From Streptomyces actinomycinicus (GTDB taxonomy: Bacteria; Actinomycetota; Actinomycetes; Streptomycetales; Streptomycetaceae), in assembly GCF_016741775.1 (NCBI RefSeq), contig NZ_JAERRK010000027.1:1-64000 (forward strand): a DNA stretch of 64,000 bases. Reading direction: 5' to 3'. The position numbers were made by a program, and so were the translations under genes. The notes beneath the pieces are model-generated. The model saw nothing but the letters and a program-made list of their open reading frames with translations. It had not been told where the DNA came from and searched no databases. Positions 25,521 through 33,976 of this stretch are shown here, in pieces. Numbering within the stretch: the first letter of the stretch is position 1; every line of letters starts with the position of its first letter.

Positions 25521-26426
25521 CTCAAACAGCTCGGCGGCGACGTCCGCCAGCTCCCGCGCGTCCCGCGCGGAGCCCTGGAGGTCCACGATCACCTCGTCCA
25601 GGCCGATCTCCGCGTAGTCCACGAGGTCGGCCACGATCTGGTCCACGCTGCCCTGGAAGGGCCTGCGGCCGGTGCCCTCGTACGGCTCGGCCTGGCGGGC
25701 GGTGTTCACCCGCAGCACCGTCCGGATCGGCTCGGTACGGCCCCGCGCCTCGGCCGTCTCCCGCAGCTCCCGCCACTGGGCGGCGACCTGCTCGGCGCGC
25801 AGGCTCGTCGGCAGCCACCCGTCGGCGTGGTCGACCAGCCGCCGGAAGGCCCGTTTGCTGCCCGCGGCCAGCAGGACGGGGATCGGCCGGGCCGGCTTGG
25901 GCCCCACCACGGCGGAGGCGATGCTGGCCAGCTTCCCGTCATGGACGACCGGATCCGGGCCCCACACCGCCCGGCACACCTCGATGACCTCGTCCAGGAC
26001 CGCGCCGCGCTCCTCGAACGGCCGGACGCCCGATGCGGCGTACTCGTCCAGGGACCAGCCGCTGCCGAAGCCCGCGATCACCCGGCCCCCGCTCGCCGCG
26101 TCCAGCGTCGCCAGCGCCTTGGCCAGCTGGAACGGCAGGTGCAGCGGCGCCACCAGGACGCTGGAGCCCAGCTCCGCCCGTCGGGTGGCCGCCGCGGCCA
26201 GGGTGAGGGTGACCAGCGGGTCGGCCACGTGCCGGTACTCGTCGGGCCAGGGCAGGCCCGCGATGCCGTACAGACCCTGGGTGGCGGGCTCGGGGAACAG
26301 GGCCCGCTCGAAGACCCACAGGCTGTCGTAGCCGATCCGTTCGGCTGCGCTGGCCACTTCGGGCACGTCGGTGCCGATCGAGTACTGCCGCATCTGAGGA
26401 AGACCGAGGCCGAGCCGGGTCGCCAT
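25497..26426 (-). CDS. LLM-class (luciferase-like) F420/FMN-dependent oxidoreductase
   Basis: It has 309 residues with a TIM-barrel luciferase-like fold: RLGLGLPQMRQYSIGTDVPE at the start, IGYDSLWVFERALFPEP, LAKALATLDAASGGRVIAGF then GSGWSLDEYAASGV. Actinobacterial members of this subgroup usually use F420. The substrate is unknown. AGGAG lies 7 bases before ATG 26426. It is convergent with davB and codirectional with the DUF5995 gene upstream, 73 bp away. Confidence 0.85.
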   Translation of the reverse strand: MATRLGLGLPQMRQYSIGTDVPEVASAAERIGYDSLWVFERALFPEPATQGLYGIAGLPWPDEYRHVADPLVTLTLAAAATRRAELGSSVLVAPLHLPFQLAKALATLDAASGGRVIAGFGSGWSLDEYAASGVRPFEERGAVLDEVIEVCRAVWGPDPVVHDGKLASIASAVVGPKPARPIPVLLAAGSKRAFRRLVDHADGWLPTSLRAEQVAAQWRELRETAEARGRTEPIRTVLRVNTARQAEPYEGTGRRPFQGSVDQIVADLVDYAEIGLDEVIVDLQGSARDARELADVAAELFEKARAAGV

Positions 26427-26499
26427 GGGGCTGCTCCTTCGCGATCGAGTCCGTGCCGCCGGTGCACGGCGGACATGGGGGAGTTCCTGGCCGGACCGG

Positions 26500-27186
26500 T
26501 CAGTCCGGCAATGGTGTCAGCAGCATCCGCCCGGCGAACCCCACCGCCGCGTCCAGCCGTTCGGTGAACTCCTCGGCGACGTCGGTGCAGTGCCGCAGCG
26601 CCCACAGCGCCCGGGCGGCCGCCCAGGTCGCCTCGCGGGCCCGCTCCAGGCTCCAGGAGCCCAGCAGGTGGGTGAGCGGATCGGCGATCTGGAGGAGGTC
26701 GGGGCCCGGCATCAGTTCCTCCCGGATGCGCTCCTCCAGCGACACGAGGAGATCGCCGACCCGGTCGAACTCGTCCTCCAGGTCGGCCGGTTCACAACCG
26801 AGCGAACGGCAGGTGTCGACCACGGCCAGCGCCAGGTCGTGCCCGATGTGGGCGTTGATGCCGCTCAGCGCGAACTGGAGCGGACGCACCCCCGGGTGGC
26901 GTCGCAGCTGGAACAGGGGCCGCCAGCAGGCGGGCGGACGGCGGTCCGCGGCAGCGGCGTCGACCGCCGCGAGATAGCGCTCGGCGAACCGCACGTCCAG
27001 CAGGGCCGCCGCGCGCGGGTCCGCGAACTCCCCGGCGTCGAGGCGGCGGTCGACCTCCTCGGTGACGGCGAGGTACACGCGGTTGAACACGGCGACGCCG
27101 TCCCGTTCGGGCAGGGCCGCGTCGAGCGCGCGCATCCGCGTGACGACGGCGTCGACGGGGGTGGTGAGGTGAGCCGGCTGCGCCAT
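26500..27186 (-). CDS. DUF5995 family protein
   Basis: It has 228 residues and is helical and cytoplasmic, with no signal or membrane segment. FNRVYLAVTEEVDRRL, DVRFAERYLAAV and FALSGINAHIGHDLALAVVD are the conserved blocks of the DUF5995 family, whose role is not known. The conserved NAHIGHDL might bind metal through its His residues. It sits between the purine/pyrimidine permease and the LLM oxidoreductase, all on the minus strand. Confidence 0.82.
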   Translation of the reverse strand: MAQPAHLTTPVDAVVTRMRALDAALPERDGVAVFNRVYLAVTEEVDRRLDAGEFADPRAAALLDVRFAERYLAAVDAAAADRRPPACWRPLFQLRRHPGVRPLQFALSGINAHIGHDLALAVVDTCRSLGCEPADLEDEFDRVGDLLVSLEERIREELMPGPDLLQIADPLTHLLGSWSLERAREATWAAARALWALRHCTDVAEEFTERLDAAVGFAGRMLLTPLPD

Positions 27187-27264
27187 GGGGGAAGGGTCCC
27201 AGCCCGGGGCCGGCCGGCGTGCCGACCGGCCCGGTGCTTCGCCGGAACGGGGGAACCCCCGGGA

Positions 27265-28668
27265 CTACGACGTTGCGCGCGGCGTCCCGGTGCCCGGCTC
27301 CGCGTCGTAGGAGGACGTGCCCTCGTCCAGCAGCGGCTGCTGCTGCTTCAGGTGGTCCGGCGCGAAGGCGCGCAGGGCGTGGTAGCCGGTGATGACGACC
27401 AGGGTGCCGAGGGCGATGCCGCTGAGCGAGAAGTGGTCGGTGAACTTCATGGGGACGTCGCCGACGCCGATGATGATGCCGGCGGCGGCCGGGACCAGGT
27501 TCAGCGGGTTGCGCAGGTCCACCTTGGCGTTGAGCCAGATCTGGGCGCCGAGCAGGCCGATCATGCCGTAGAGGATGACGGTGATCCCGCCGAGGACCCC
27601 GCCCGGGACGGCGGCCACGACCGCGCCGAACTTCGGGCAGACGCCGAAGAGCAGCGCGAAGCAGGCGGCGGCCCAGTAGGCGGCGGTGGAGTAGACGCGG
27701 GTCGCGGCCATCACGCCGATGTTCTCCGAGTAGGTGGTGTTCGGCGGGCCGCCGACGGCCGTCGACAGCACGGAGGCGACGCCGTCGGCCGAGATCGCCG
27801 TGCCCAGCTCGTCGTCCAGCGGGTCGCCGGTCATCTCACCGACCGCCTTGACGTGCCCCGCGTTCTCCGCGACCAGGGCGATGACGACCGGCAGCGCCAC
27901 CAGCACCGCCGACCACTGGAAGGACGGACCGTGGAAGTGCGGCAGGCCGATCCAGTCGGCCTTGGCGACACCGGAGAGGTCCAGACGCCAGTGGTCGGTG
28001 AGCTTGCCGCCCGGGCTCATGGAGTGGATCTTGCCGAAGACCCTGTCGAACGCCCAGGAAATGCCGTACCCGAAGACCAGGCCCAGGAAGATCGCGACGC
28101 GGGACCAGAAACCACGCAGACAGACGACGGCAAGACCGGTGAACAGCATCACCAGCAGGGCCGTCCACTGGTCCTGCGGCCAGTACGTGGACGCGGTCAC
28201 GGGGGCGAGATTGAAGCCGATCAGCATGACGACCGCGCCGGTGACGATCGGCGGCATGGCGGCATGGATGATCCGGGCGCCGAAGCGCTGCACGGCGAGG
28301 CCCACCAGGAACAGCACGGCGCCGACGACGAGGACCGCGCCGGTCACCGTCGCGCTCGTACCGCCCTGGGCGCGGATGACGGCGGCCACGCCCACGAACG
28401 ACAGGGAGCAGCCGAGGTAGCTCGGCACCCGGCCGCGGGTGGCCAGGAGGAAGATCATCGTCGCGACACCGGACATCGTGATCGCGAGATTGGGGTCCAG
28501 GCCCATCAGTACCGGGGCGACGAAGGACGCCCCGAACATCGCGACCACGTGCTGGGCGCCCAGGCCCACGGTGCGGGGCCAGGAGAGCCGTTCGTCGGGG
28601 CGTACCACCGCTCCGGGCGCGGGCGTGCGCCCGTCACCGTGCAGCTTCCAGCGCACGCCGAGATCCAT
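27265..28668 (-). CDS. Uracil/xanthine permease (NCS2 family)
   Basis: It has 467 residues and about 14 membrane spans. Family motifs are GLGAQHVVAMFGASFVAPVL, ENAGHVKAVGEMTG with the substrate-contacting Glu, and GGPPNTTYSENIGVMAATRV, the NCS2 signature with a second functional Glu region. These proton symporters import uracil or xanthine. UraA-like uracil transport is slightly favoured by the short C-terminus. The gene lacks a clear Shine-Dalgarno before ATG 28668. Confidence 0.9.
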   Translation of the reverse strand: MDLGVRWKLHGDGRTPAPGAVVRPDERLSWPRTVGLGAQHVVAMFGASFVAPVLMGLDPNLAITMSGVATMIFLLATRGRVPSYLGCSLSFVGVAAVIRAQGGTSATVTGAVLVVGAVLFLVGLAVQRFGARIIHAAMPPIVTGAVVMLIGFNLAPVTASTYWPQDQWTALLVMLFTGLAVVCLRGFWSRVAIFLGLVFGYGISWAFDRVFGKIHSMSPGGKLTDHWRLDLSGVAKADWIGLPHFHGPSFQWSAVLVALPVVIALVAENAGHVKAVGEMTGDPLDDELGTAISADGVASVLSTAVGGPPNTTYSENIGVMAATRVYSTAAYWAAACFALLFGVCPKFGAVVAAVPGGVLGGITVILYGMIGLLGAQIWLNAKVDLRNPLNLVPAAAGIIIGVGDVPMKFTDHFSLSGIALGTLVVITGYHALRAFAPDHLKQQQPLLDEGTSSYDAEPGTGTPRATS

Positions 28669-28845
28669 GGTGGTTTCGCTTTCTTACGTACGTGAGGACG
28701 GTCCGGACCATTGTCAGGGGTACCTGGCCGCTCCACGCCCGCACGGCCTCACTCATGAACTGCGTTCCCGATCCATCGCGGTTCGGAGGGCTTGATGCGG
28801 CTGATCGCCCGCGTCCGGACGGCATGCGCGGGCGGGGTCGCTTCT

Positions 28846-28864
28846 GAGCGGTCGCTTAGTATGG
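28846..28864 (+). promoter_or_regulatory. Candidate promoter/operator AGCGGTCGCTTAGTATGG
   Basis: A short inverted AGCG/CGCT core overlaps TAGTAT, a possible -10 box, about 55 bp upstream of the thioesterase start. Sites of the form GAGCGNNTGCTTAGTA often front acyl-CoA genes and TetR regulators in actinomycetes. Confidence 0.4.
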
Positions 28865-28915
28865 TTCCGTACGAGGTGTCGTCCACCCCGCCCGAGCTGC
28901 TCAGGAGCCCCTTCC

Positions 28916-29374
28916 GTGACCGCCCAAGCCCCGACCGCCCCCGCCGTCTCCCACGGCCGGCTCATACCCGTCACCGTCCACTTCGACGACCTCGACGCGC
29001 TCGGGCTCCTCCACAACGCCCGCTACCCGCTGATGGTCGAGCGGGCCTGGACCGAGCTGTGGTACCAGCACGGCGTCCGTTTCGACGGCGACTGGGTGGC
29101 GGCCGGCGACGCCTGCAACGCGGTCAAGGAACTGCGGATCACCTACCGGGCACCGGTGACCCGTCCCGGCCCCTACGCCGTCCACCTCTGGCTGGAGCGG
29201 CTCGGCACCACCGGTCTGACCTACGGCTTCCGGTTCTGCTCGGCCGACGGGGCCGAGACCTACGCCGAGGGCAGCCGGGTGCTCGTCCGGCTGGACGCCA
29301 CCACCATGCGTCCCGCGCCCTGGAGCGACGCCTTCAGGACCGCGGGTCGGGAACTGCTGCGGCCGGCCGGCTGA
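28916..29374 (+). CDS. Acyl-CoA thioesterase, 4-hydroxybenzoyl-CoA type hotdog fold
   Basis: It has 152 residues. VHFDDLDALGLLHNARYPLM is the active-site loop and helix of hotdog thioesterases, with the catalytic Asp and the His-Asn pair. Strands LRITYRAPVTRPGPYAVHLW and GLTYGFRFCSADG complete the fold. The substrate acyl-CoA is unknown. GTG 28916 is the best start. Its last 41 bp overlap the convergent MFS gene. Confidence 0.88.
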   Translation: MTAQAPTAPAVSHGRLIPVTVHFDDLDALGLLHNARYPLMVERAWTELWYQHGVRFDGDWVAAGDACNAVKELRITYRAPVTRPGPYAVHLWLERLGTTGLTYGFRFCSADGAETYAEGSRVLVRLDATTMRPAPWSDAFRTAGRELLRPAG

Positions 29375-30548
29375 CCCCGGTCCGGCCGCCGCGCCCGGCG
29401 GTGCGCAGGACTCCCGCGAACACCGCGAGCCCGCAGGACAGCGCGGTCACCACACAGAACGACACCGTCAGGCTGGTCGCCTGCGCCACCCCGCCGATCA
29501 GGCTGGGGGCGATCAGCCCCGAGGTGTAGGTGACCGTCGCCACGCCCGCTATCGCCTGACTGGGGTTCGGGCCGGCGTGCCCGGCCGCCGCGAAGCACAG
29601 CGGTACGACCACGGCGATCCCGAGACCCGTCAGCGCGAACCCGGCCATGGCCACCGCCGGATGCCCCGCGAGGACGATCAGCAGCCCGCCCGCACCGGCC
29701 AGGACACCGCCGCCGCGGACGGTGCGCACCGCGCCGAAGCGGTTCACCACCGCGTCCCCGGCGATCCGGGCCACCGCCATCGTCAGCATGAACCCGGTCG
29801 TCGACGCCGCCGCCAGACCGGCCGAACCGTCCAGCCGGTCCCGCAGGAACACCGCCGACCAGTCCAGGCTCGCGCCCTCGGCGAACACCGCGCAGAACCC
29901 GACCGCGCCGATCAGCAGCGCCGAGCGTGGCGGCAGCGCGAACCGCGGCGGCGGCTCCTCGTCCTCGGCCGGCTGCACGTCCGGCACCCAGGTGCAGGCC
30001 AGCAGGCCGAGGAGGGTCAGGGCGGCCGCGGCGAGCACGTGGTGCACGCGCGCGTCCGAGCCGAGGTGCGCGGCTAGGGTGCCGGCCGCCGACCCGGCGA
30101 GCGCGCCCGCGCTCCACATCCCGTGCAGCCCCGACATGATCGACTTCCCGAGCCGTCGCTCGACCTCGACGCCCAGCGCGTTCATCGCGACATCGGCCAT
30201 GCCGGAGGTCGCGCCGTAGGCGAACATCGCCAGGCACAGGGTGTACAGGTTCGGCGAGAGGGACGGCAGGATCAGCGACAGCGTCCACAGCGCCAGCAGT
30301 CCGCGCAGGGCCGTACGGCTGCCGAACCGGTGACTGATGCGTCCCGCCAGCGGCATGGCGCACGAGGCGCCGAACGCGGTGAAGGCCAGCGCGAAGCCGA
30401 GCTGTCCCGCGCTCAGCGAGGCGTGGTCCTGGATCCAGGGCACCCGGGTCGCGAAGGAGCCGGTCACGGCGCCGTGCACGGCGAAGACGGCCGCGACCGC
30501 GTAGCGCGCGCGCCTGACCTCGTCCCGTGCGCCACCCACGTCACCCAT
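29334..30548 (-). CDS. MFS transporter
   Basis: It has 404 residues and 12 membrane helices. The opening ASLSAGQLGFALAFTAFGA and RISHRFGSRTALRGLLALWT form the MFS loop 2-3 motif. It resembles the YbjJ/FucP-type uptake or sugar-efflux branch (YGATSGMADVAMNALGVEVE). ATG 30548 follows GGGGAGGGG at 7 bases; an upstream GTG would add 15 residues. It is divergent from the ROK regulator and shares an inverted repeat with it, so ROK control is likely. Confidence 0.88.
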   Translation of the reverse strand: MGDVGGARDEVRRARYAVAAVFAVHGAVTGSFATRVPWIQDHASLSAGQLGFALAFTAFGASCAMPLAGRISHRFGSRTALRGLLALWTLSLILPSLSPNLYTLCLAMFAYGATSGMADVAMNALGVEVERRLGKSIMSGLHGMWSAGALAGSAAGTLAAHLGSDARVHHVLAAAALTLLGLLACTWVPDVQPAEDEEPPPRFALPPRSALLIGAVGFCAVFAEGASLDWSAVFLRDRLDGSAGLAAASTTGFMLTMAVARIAGDAVVNRFGAVRTVRGGGVLAGAGGLLIVLAGHPAVAMAGFALTGLGIAVVVPLCFAAAGHAGPNPSQAIAGVATVTYTSGLIAPSLIGGVAQATSLTVSFCVVTALSCGLAVFAGVLRTAGRGGRTGVSRPAAAVPDPRS

Positions 30549-30602
30549 GTTCCAGCCCCTCCCCGGGAGTTCCCCACCGCGCCGTCGCGGCACCGCCGCA
30601 AA

Positions 30603-30625
30603 CTATCAGGGTCCCTGCCTGATAG
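30603..30625. promoter_or_regulatory. Operator-like inverted repeat between MFS and ROK genes
   Basis: CTATCAGG (30603-30610), a 7-base spacer, and CCTGATAG (30618-30625) form a perfect 8-bp inverted repeat in the 120-bp divergent promoter region. It is the obvious target for the ROK protein. Confidence 0.6.
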
Positions 30626-30668
30626 ATAGTGTGCAGGGAGGCCGCCCGCGTCTGGGAGGATTCCCGTC

Positions 30669-32060
30669 ATGCCCGCATCCCCGAGCACCGCCCGGGCCAT
30701 CAACGACCGGCTCGCCTTGCGCCTGCTGCAGCAGGAAGGCCCGCTGACGGCGGGGCAGTTGAAACAGCTGACCGGACTGTCCCGGCCGACGGTCGCGGAC
30801 CTCGTCGAACGGCTCACCGTCTCCGGCCTGATCACCGTGGTGGGTGAGTCCGGTGAGCAGCGCCGCGGCCCCAACGCCCGGCTCTACGGCATCGTCGCCG
30901 ACCGCGCGCACCTCGCCGCCCTGGACGTCCGCACGGAGGGCCTCTTCGTCCTCGTCTCCGACCTGGTAGGGCGGGTGCTCGCCGAGGCCTTCGTGCCGAT
31001 CGGCCCGGACGCCGGGACCGGGCCGGCCGTGGAGCAGGCGGTGGCCGCGGTCGAGCGCACCGCCAAGGAGGCCGGTGCCGACCGGCTGCACACCGTAGGC
31101 ATCGGCGCACCGGGCCTGATCGACCCGGCCACCGGCGACCTCCGGGACTCCGCGGGGCTGCCCGCCTGGCACCGCAGTCTGGCCGCCGCGCTCCCGGACC
31201 GGCTGCCCGGGGCCCGCGTCATCGTGGAGAACGAGACCAACCTGGCCGCGCTGGCCGAACAGCGTGAGGGCGCCGCCCGTGACCGGGAGACCTTCGTGCT
31301 GCTGTGGCTGGGCCACGGTGTCGGCGCCGCGGTCGTCCTGGAAAGCACCCTGCGGCGGGGCGCCTCGGGCGGCACCGGCGAGATCGGCTTCCTGCCGGTC
31401 CCGGGCACGCCGTCGCTCCCCTCGGCGACGGACTGCGAGGGCGGCTTCCACTCGCTGACGGGGGCGGCCGCGATCGCCGCACTGGCCCGGGAGTGCGGGC
31501 TGCCGACGCCGGAGACGGCGGACGGACCGGGCGTCGCGGCGGTGGTGCGGGACGCGGTGGCACAGCCGGCGGAGGACCCGGCGGAACTCCTCTCGGAAGA
31601 CCGCGCGGAAGGCCCAGCGGGAGTCCGTGGGGAAGGCCCAGCGGGAGTCCGTGCGGAAGGCCCAGCGGAAGGCCCGGAAGACCGCGCGGAAGGCCTCGCG
31701 GGAGACCGTGCGGAAGGCCCAGCGGGAGACCGTGCGCAAGGCCGCGCGGAACTCCGGGACGGCACGCGCGAGCGCACCGGAGCCGCCCGCTTCCTGGGGA
31801 TCCTCGCCGACCGGATCGCCATAGGCGCCGCCTCCGTCGTCGCCGTCCTGGACCCGGGGCGCGTCGTGCTCGGCGGCGAGGTCGGCCAGGCCGGGGGAGG
31901 GGTGCTGGCCGGCCTCGTGGAGGCCCGGCTGCGCCGTATGTCACCCCTGGCCACCGAGGTGCGCGCGAGCACCCTCGGCGGCGCCGCGGTCCTGCGCGGA
32001 GCCCTGCTGACGGCCAGGGACCGGGCCCAGGACGACGTCTTCGCACCACCGGCGTACTAG
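30669..32060 (+). CDS. ROK-family transcriptional regulator with internal repeat insertion
   Basis: It has 463 residues. An N-terminal winged HTH (NDRLALRLLQQEGPLTAGQL, LSRPTVADLVERL) precedes a sugar-kinase-like ROK domain (VGIGAPGLIDPATGDLRD, WLGHGVGAAVVL, GASGGTGEIGFLPVPG). The usual CxCGxxGC zinc motif is lost; here it reads TDCEGGFHS. Residues about 309-361 are a run of EGPAG(V/D)RAE-like repeats that other ROK proteins lack, which explains the extra length. It probably represses itself and the divergent MFS gene, with a sugar effector. Its stop overlaps the convergent oxidoreductase by 4 bp. Confidence 0.87.
   Translation: MPASPSTARAINDRLALRLLQQEGPLTAGQLKQLTGLSRPTVADLVERLTVSGLITVVGESGEQRRGPNARLYGIVADRAHLAALDVRTEGLFVLVSDLVGRVLAEAFVPIGPDAGTGPAVEQAVAAVERTAKEAGADRLHTVGIGAPGLIDPATGDLRDSAGLPAWHRSLAAALPDRLPGARVIVENETNLAALAEQREGAARDRETFVLLWLGHGVGAAVVLESTLRRGASGGTGEIGFLPVPGTPSLPSATDCEGGFHSLTGAAAIAALARECGLPTPETADGPGVAAVVRDAVAQPAEDPAELLSEDRAEGPAGVRGEGPAGVRAEGPAEGPEDRAEGLAGDRAEGPAGDRAQGRAELRDGTRERTGAARFLGILADRIAIGAASVVAVLDPGRVVLGGEVGQAGGGVLAGLVEARLRRMSPLATEVRASTLGGAAVLRGALLTARDRAQDDVFAPPAY
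31595..31752 (+). repeat. Degenerate 24-bp repeats inside the ROK gene
   Basis: The sequence GAAGGCCCAGCGGGAGTCCG and variants recur at about 24-bp spacing, with some 12- or 15-bp pieces between them. The period is a multiple of three, so all frames stay open. The encoded peptide in the gene frame is rich in Glu, Gly, Pro, Ala and Arg. Confidence 0.8.
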
Positions 32061-32815
32061 AACCTCGCAGCTCCCTCTCCGAACCGGCGCGCCAGGTGTT
32101 CCTCGAAGGTGATCTTGCCCAGGGCCCGGTCCGGGGCCGTGTGGCCGCCCGCGCGGAAGGCGCGGTACGTCTTCCCGAAGAGGGGGACCGGGACCACCGG
32201 CCGGCGCCGGCCGGTCGCCCGCAGATAGGCGCGGGCCAGCGAGTCGAGCGTACGGACCTCCGGGCCGGCCAGGTCCGCCACCCGGCCGGCCGGTGCCGCG
32301 AGCGCCAGGTCGGCCAGCCGGCCGGCCACCTCGGCGACCTCGACCGGCTGGTCCGGCACGTGCGCGGGCAGCGCCATCACCGGCGGCTTGGCCAGCCCCT
32401 GGAAGAGCGTCACCAGCAGGTCGTGGAACTGGGTGGCCCGCAGGACGGTCCAGCCGAGCCCCGACTCCTCGATCTGCCGTTCCACCGCGAGCTTGCTCCG
32501 GTAGTAGCCGAACGGCACCTGGTCGACGCCGACGATGGAGATGTAGGCCAGGTGACCGACCCCGGCCCGCCGCGACGTCGCGATCAGGTTCCGGGCGGCG
32601 TCCTCGTCCCCGCCGCGCGGAGAGCTGGCGCAGTGCACGACCGTCTCCACCCCCGCCAGGGCCGCCTCCAGCCCGCTCCCGCCTTCGCGCAGGTCGACGG
32701 CGTACGGCAGGGTGTGCCGGCTGAGCACCCTGACCTCGTGCCCGTCCGCCCGCAGCCGCTCGGTGACGAGCCGGCCCAGCGTTCCGGTTCCGCCGGTCAC
32801 CAGGATCGTGGTCAT
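32057..32815 (-). CDS. NmrA/SDR-type NAD(P)-binding oxidoreductase, ECF41 partner
   Basis: It has 252 residues with a Rossmann start TTILVTGGTGTLGRLVTERL and the atypical-SDR pattern of NmrA-like proteins (LAYISIVGVDQVPFGYYRSK, VLRATQFHDLL). ATG 32815 follows GGAG at 7 bases. It lies just downstream of the ECF41-like sigma gene. ECF41 sigma factors are known to be linked with carboxymuconolactone decarboxylases, oxidoreductases or epimerases and to drive them from TGTCACA promoters, and a TGTCACA lies in the gap. The substrate is unknown. Confidence 0.85.
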   Translation of the reverse strand: MTTILVTGGTGTLGRLVTERLRADGHEVRVLSRHTLPYAVDLREGGSGLEAALAGVETVVHCASSPRGGDEDAARNLIATSRRAGVGHLAYISIVGVDQVPFGYYRSKLAVERQIEESGLGWTVLRATQFHDLLVTLFQGLAKPPVMALPAHVPDQPVEVAEVAGRLADLALAAPAGRVADLAGPEVRTLDSLARAYLRATGRRRPVVPVPLFGKTYRAFRAGGHTAPDRALGKITFEEHLARRFGEGAARF

Positions 32816-32876
32816 GCTGTTCTCCGTCCCTTCGGACACCGGGGCGCTCCGGCCGGAGCGCCCTCCACCAGCTGGG

Positions 32877-32903
32877 ACCGGACAGCCCCCGGAGAATGTG
32901 ACA
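32877..32903 (-). promoter_or_regulatory. Candidate ECF41-type promoter for the oxidoreductase
   Basis: On the minus strand TGTCACA (complement 32897-32903) is followed after 16 bases by CGGT (32877-32880). The published ECF41 consensus is TGTCACA, 16 bases, CGTC. The -35 is perfect; the -10 is off by one base. It sits about 62 bases upstream of the oxidoreductase start and just after the sigma gene. Confidence 0.6.
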
Positions 32904-32920
32904 ACCCCGGCGGACCACTT

Positions 32921-33811
32921 TCAGACGCGGGCGAGCTGCTGCCGTGCGAACCGAAGCTTGTCCGGGTTGACCACCGCCCGCACCCGCGTGATCAGCCCGC
33001 CCCGCAGCTCCGGCACCGCGATCGCCACCAGCGTGCCGCCGGCCCACGTGACCAGCGCGGCCTCGCCGTTGACCTCGGCCGCCGTGAACTCCGTGTCCGG
33101 CGCGAACCGCCGGGAGATGCCCGCCAGGAAGCGCACCACCTTGTCCCGGCCCTCGATCGGCCGCAGCGCCGCCGTCACCCTGCCGCCCCCGTCGGCCCAC
33201 CAGATGACGTCCGCCGCGAGCAGCCGCTCCAGCGCGGCGAGATCACCCTCGCGGGCAGCCGTGACGAACGAGGCGACCAGGTCCGCCTGCCGCTCCGGAG
33301 CCGCCTCGAACCGGCCCTCCGGCTCGGCCACCCGCAGAGCCGCCCGCCGGTAGAGCTGACGGCAGTTGGCCTCGCTCAGTTCCAGGACGTCCGCGATCTC
33401 CCGGTGCGCGTAACCGAACGCCTCCCGCAGCACGTACACCGCGCGTTCGGCCGGGGTGAGCCGCTCCAGCAGCACGAGCAGGGCCAGCGAGACCTGGTCC
33501 CGGCGTTCGGCGGACTCCAGGGGGCCGAGCGTGCCGTCGGCGGTGACCACCGGCTCCGGCAGCCAGGTCCCGACGTACTGCTCGCGCCGGGCGCGGGCCG
33601 AGGTCAGCCGGTTCAGGCAGAGGTTGGTCACCGTCTTCGCGAGCCAGGCCCCGAGGTGCTCGATGGCGGCCCGGTCGGCGCCGCTGAACCGCAGATACGC
33701 GTCCTGCACCGCGTCCTCCGCCTCCTGGGCGGAGCCGAGCAGCCGGTAGGCCAGGCCGAAGAGGCGGGCGCGATGGGCTTCGAACGCCTCGGCGGGCGGG
33801 ACGGTCGTCAT
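32921..33811 (-). CDS. sigJ: ECF41-like sigma factor (SigJ type)
   Basis: It has 296 residues. Sigma region 2 reads LFGLAYRLLGSAQEAEDAVQ DAYLRF, and region 4 LTPAERAVYVLREAFGYAHR then EIADVLELSEANCRQLYRRA. Residues about 170-296 form a SnoaL/NTF2-like C-terminal extension (AALERLLAADVIWWADGGGR), which in ECF41 proteins replaces an anti-sigma factor and modulates activity. ATG 33811 gives MTTVPPAEAFEAHRARLFGL, the usual start. The downstream oxidoreductase with a TGTCACA promoter supports ECF41. Confidence 0.88.
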   Translation of the reverse strand: MTTVPPAEAFEAHRARLFGLAYRLLGSAQEAEDAVQDAYLRFSGADRAAIEHLGAWLAKTVTNLCLNRLTSARARREQYVGTWLPEPVVTADGTLGPLESAERRDQVSLALLVLLERLTPAERAVYVLREAFGYAHREIADVLELSEANCRQLYRRAALRVAEPEGRFEAAPERQADLVASFVTAAREGDLAALERLLAADVIWWADGGGRVTAALRPIEGRDKVVRFLAGISRRFAPDTEFTAAEVNGEAALVTWAGGTLVAIAVPELRGGLITRVRAVVNPDKLRFARQQLARV

Positions 33812-33940
33812 GCGCTCACCCTGCCAGAGCCCTGATCCCGTCCCGCCGGAGGGGCGCGACGGGATCCGCCCGGAGCCCTGGGCGGCCCGGCGGCGGGCAA
33901 GGGCCGTCGTCACCGCCACCGGGCCCGCCCGCACCCTAAA

Positions 33941-33976
33941 AGGACTAGACCAGTATGGTCAATGGGTCCGGACCAA
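33941..33976 (-). promoter_or_regulatory. Chitinase-type promoter element without a chitinase gene
   Basis: AGGACTAGACCAGTATGGTC plus AATGGGTCCGGACCAA is nearly the same as 51646-51679 in front of the GH18 chitinase, in the same orientation. On the minus strand it reads TTGGTCCGGACC, then ACTGGTCTAGTCC, the paired repeats of Streptomyces chitinase promoters, and it contains most of the DasR site. The first gene downstream on the minus strand is the ECF41-like sigma gene at 33811, 130 bp away. It may be a relic of a lost chitinase, or it may bring that sigma factor under DasR. Confidence 0.65.

Noticed and set aside
31627..31824. Frame encoding KAQRESVRKA repeats inside the ROK gene
   Set aside because: It is a shadow of the in-frame repeat of the ROK gene, without its own ribosome-binding site.
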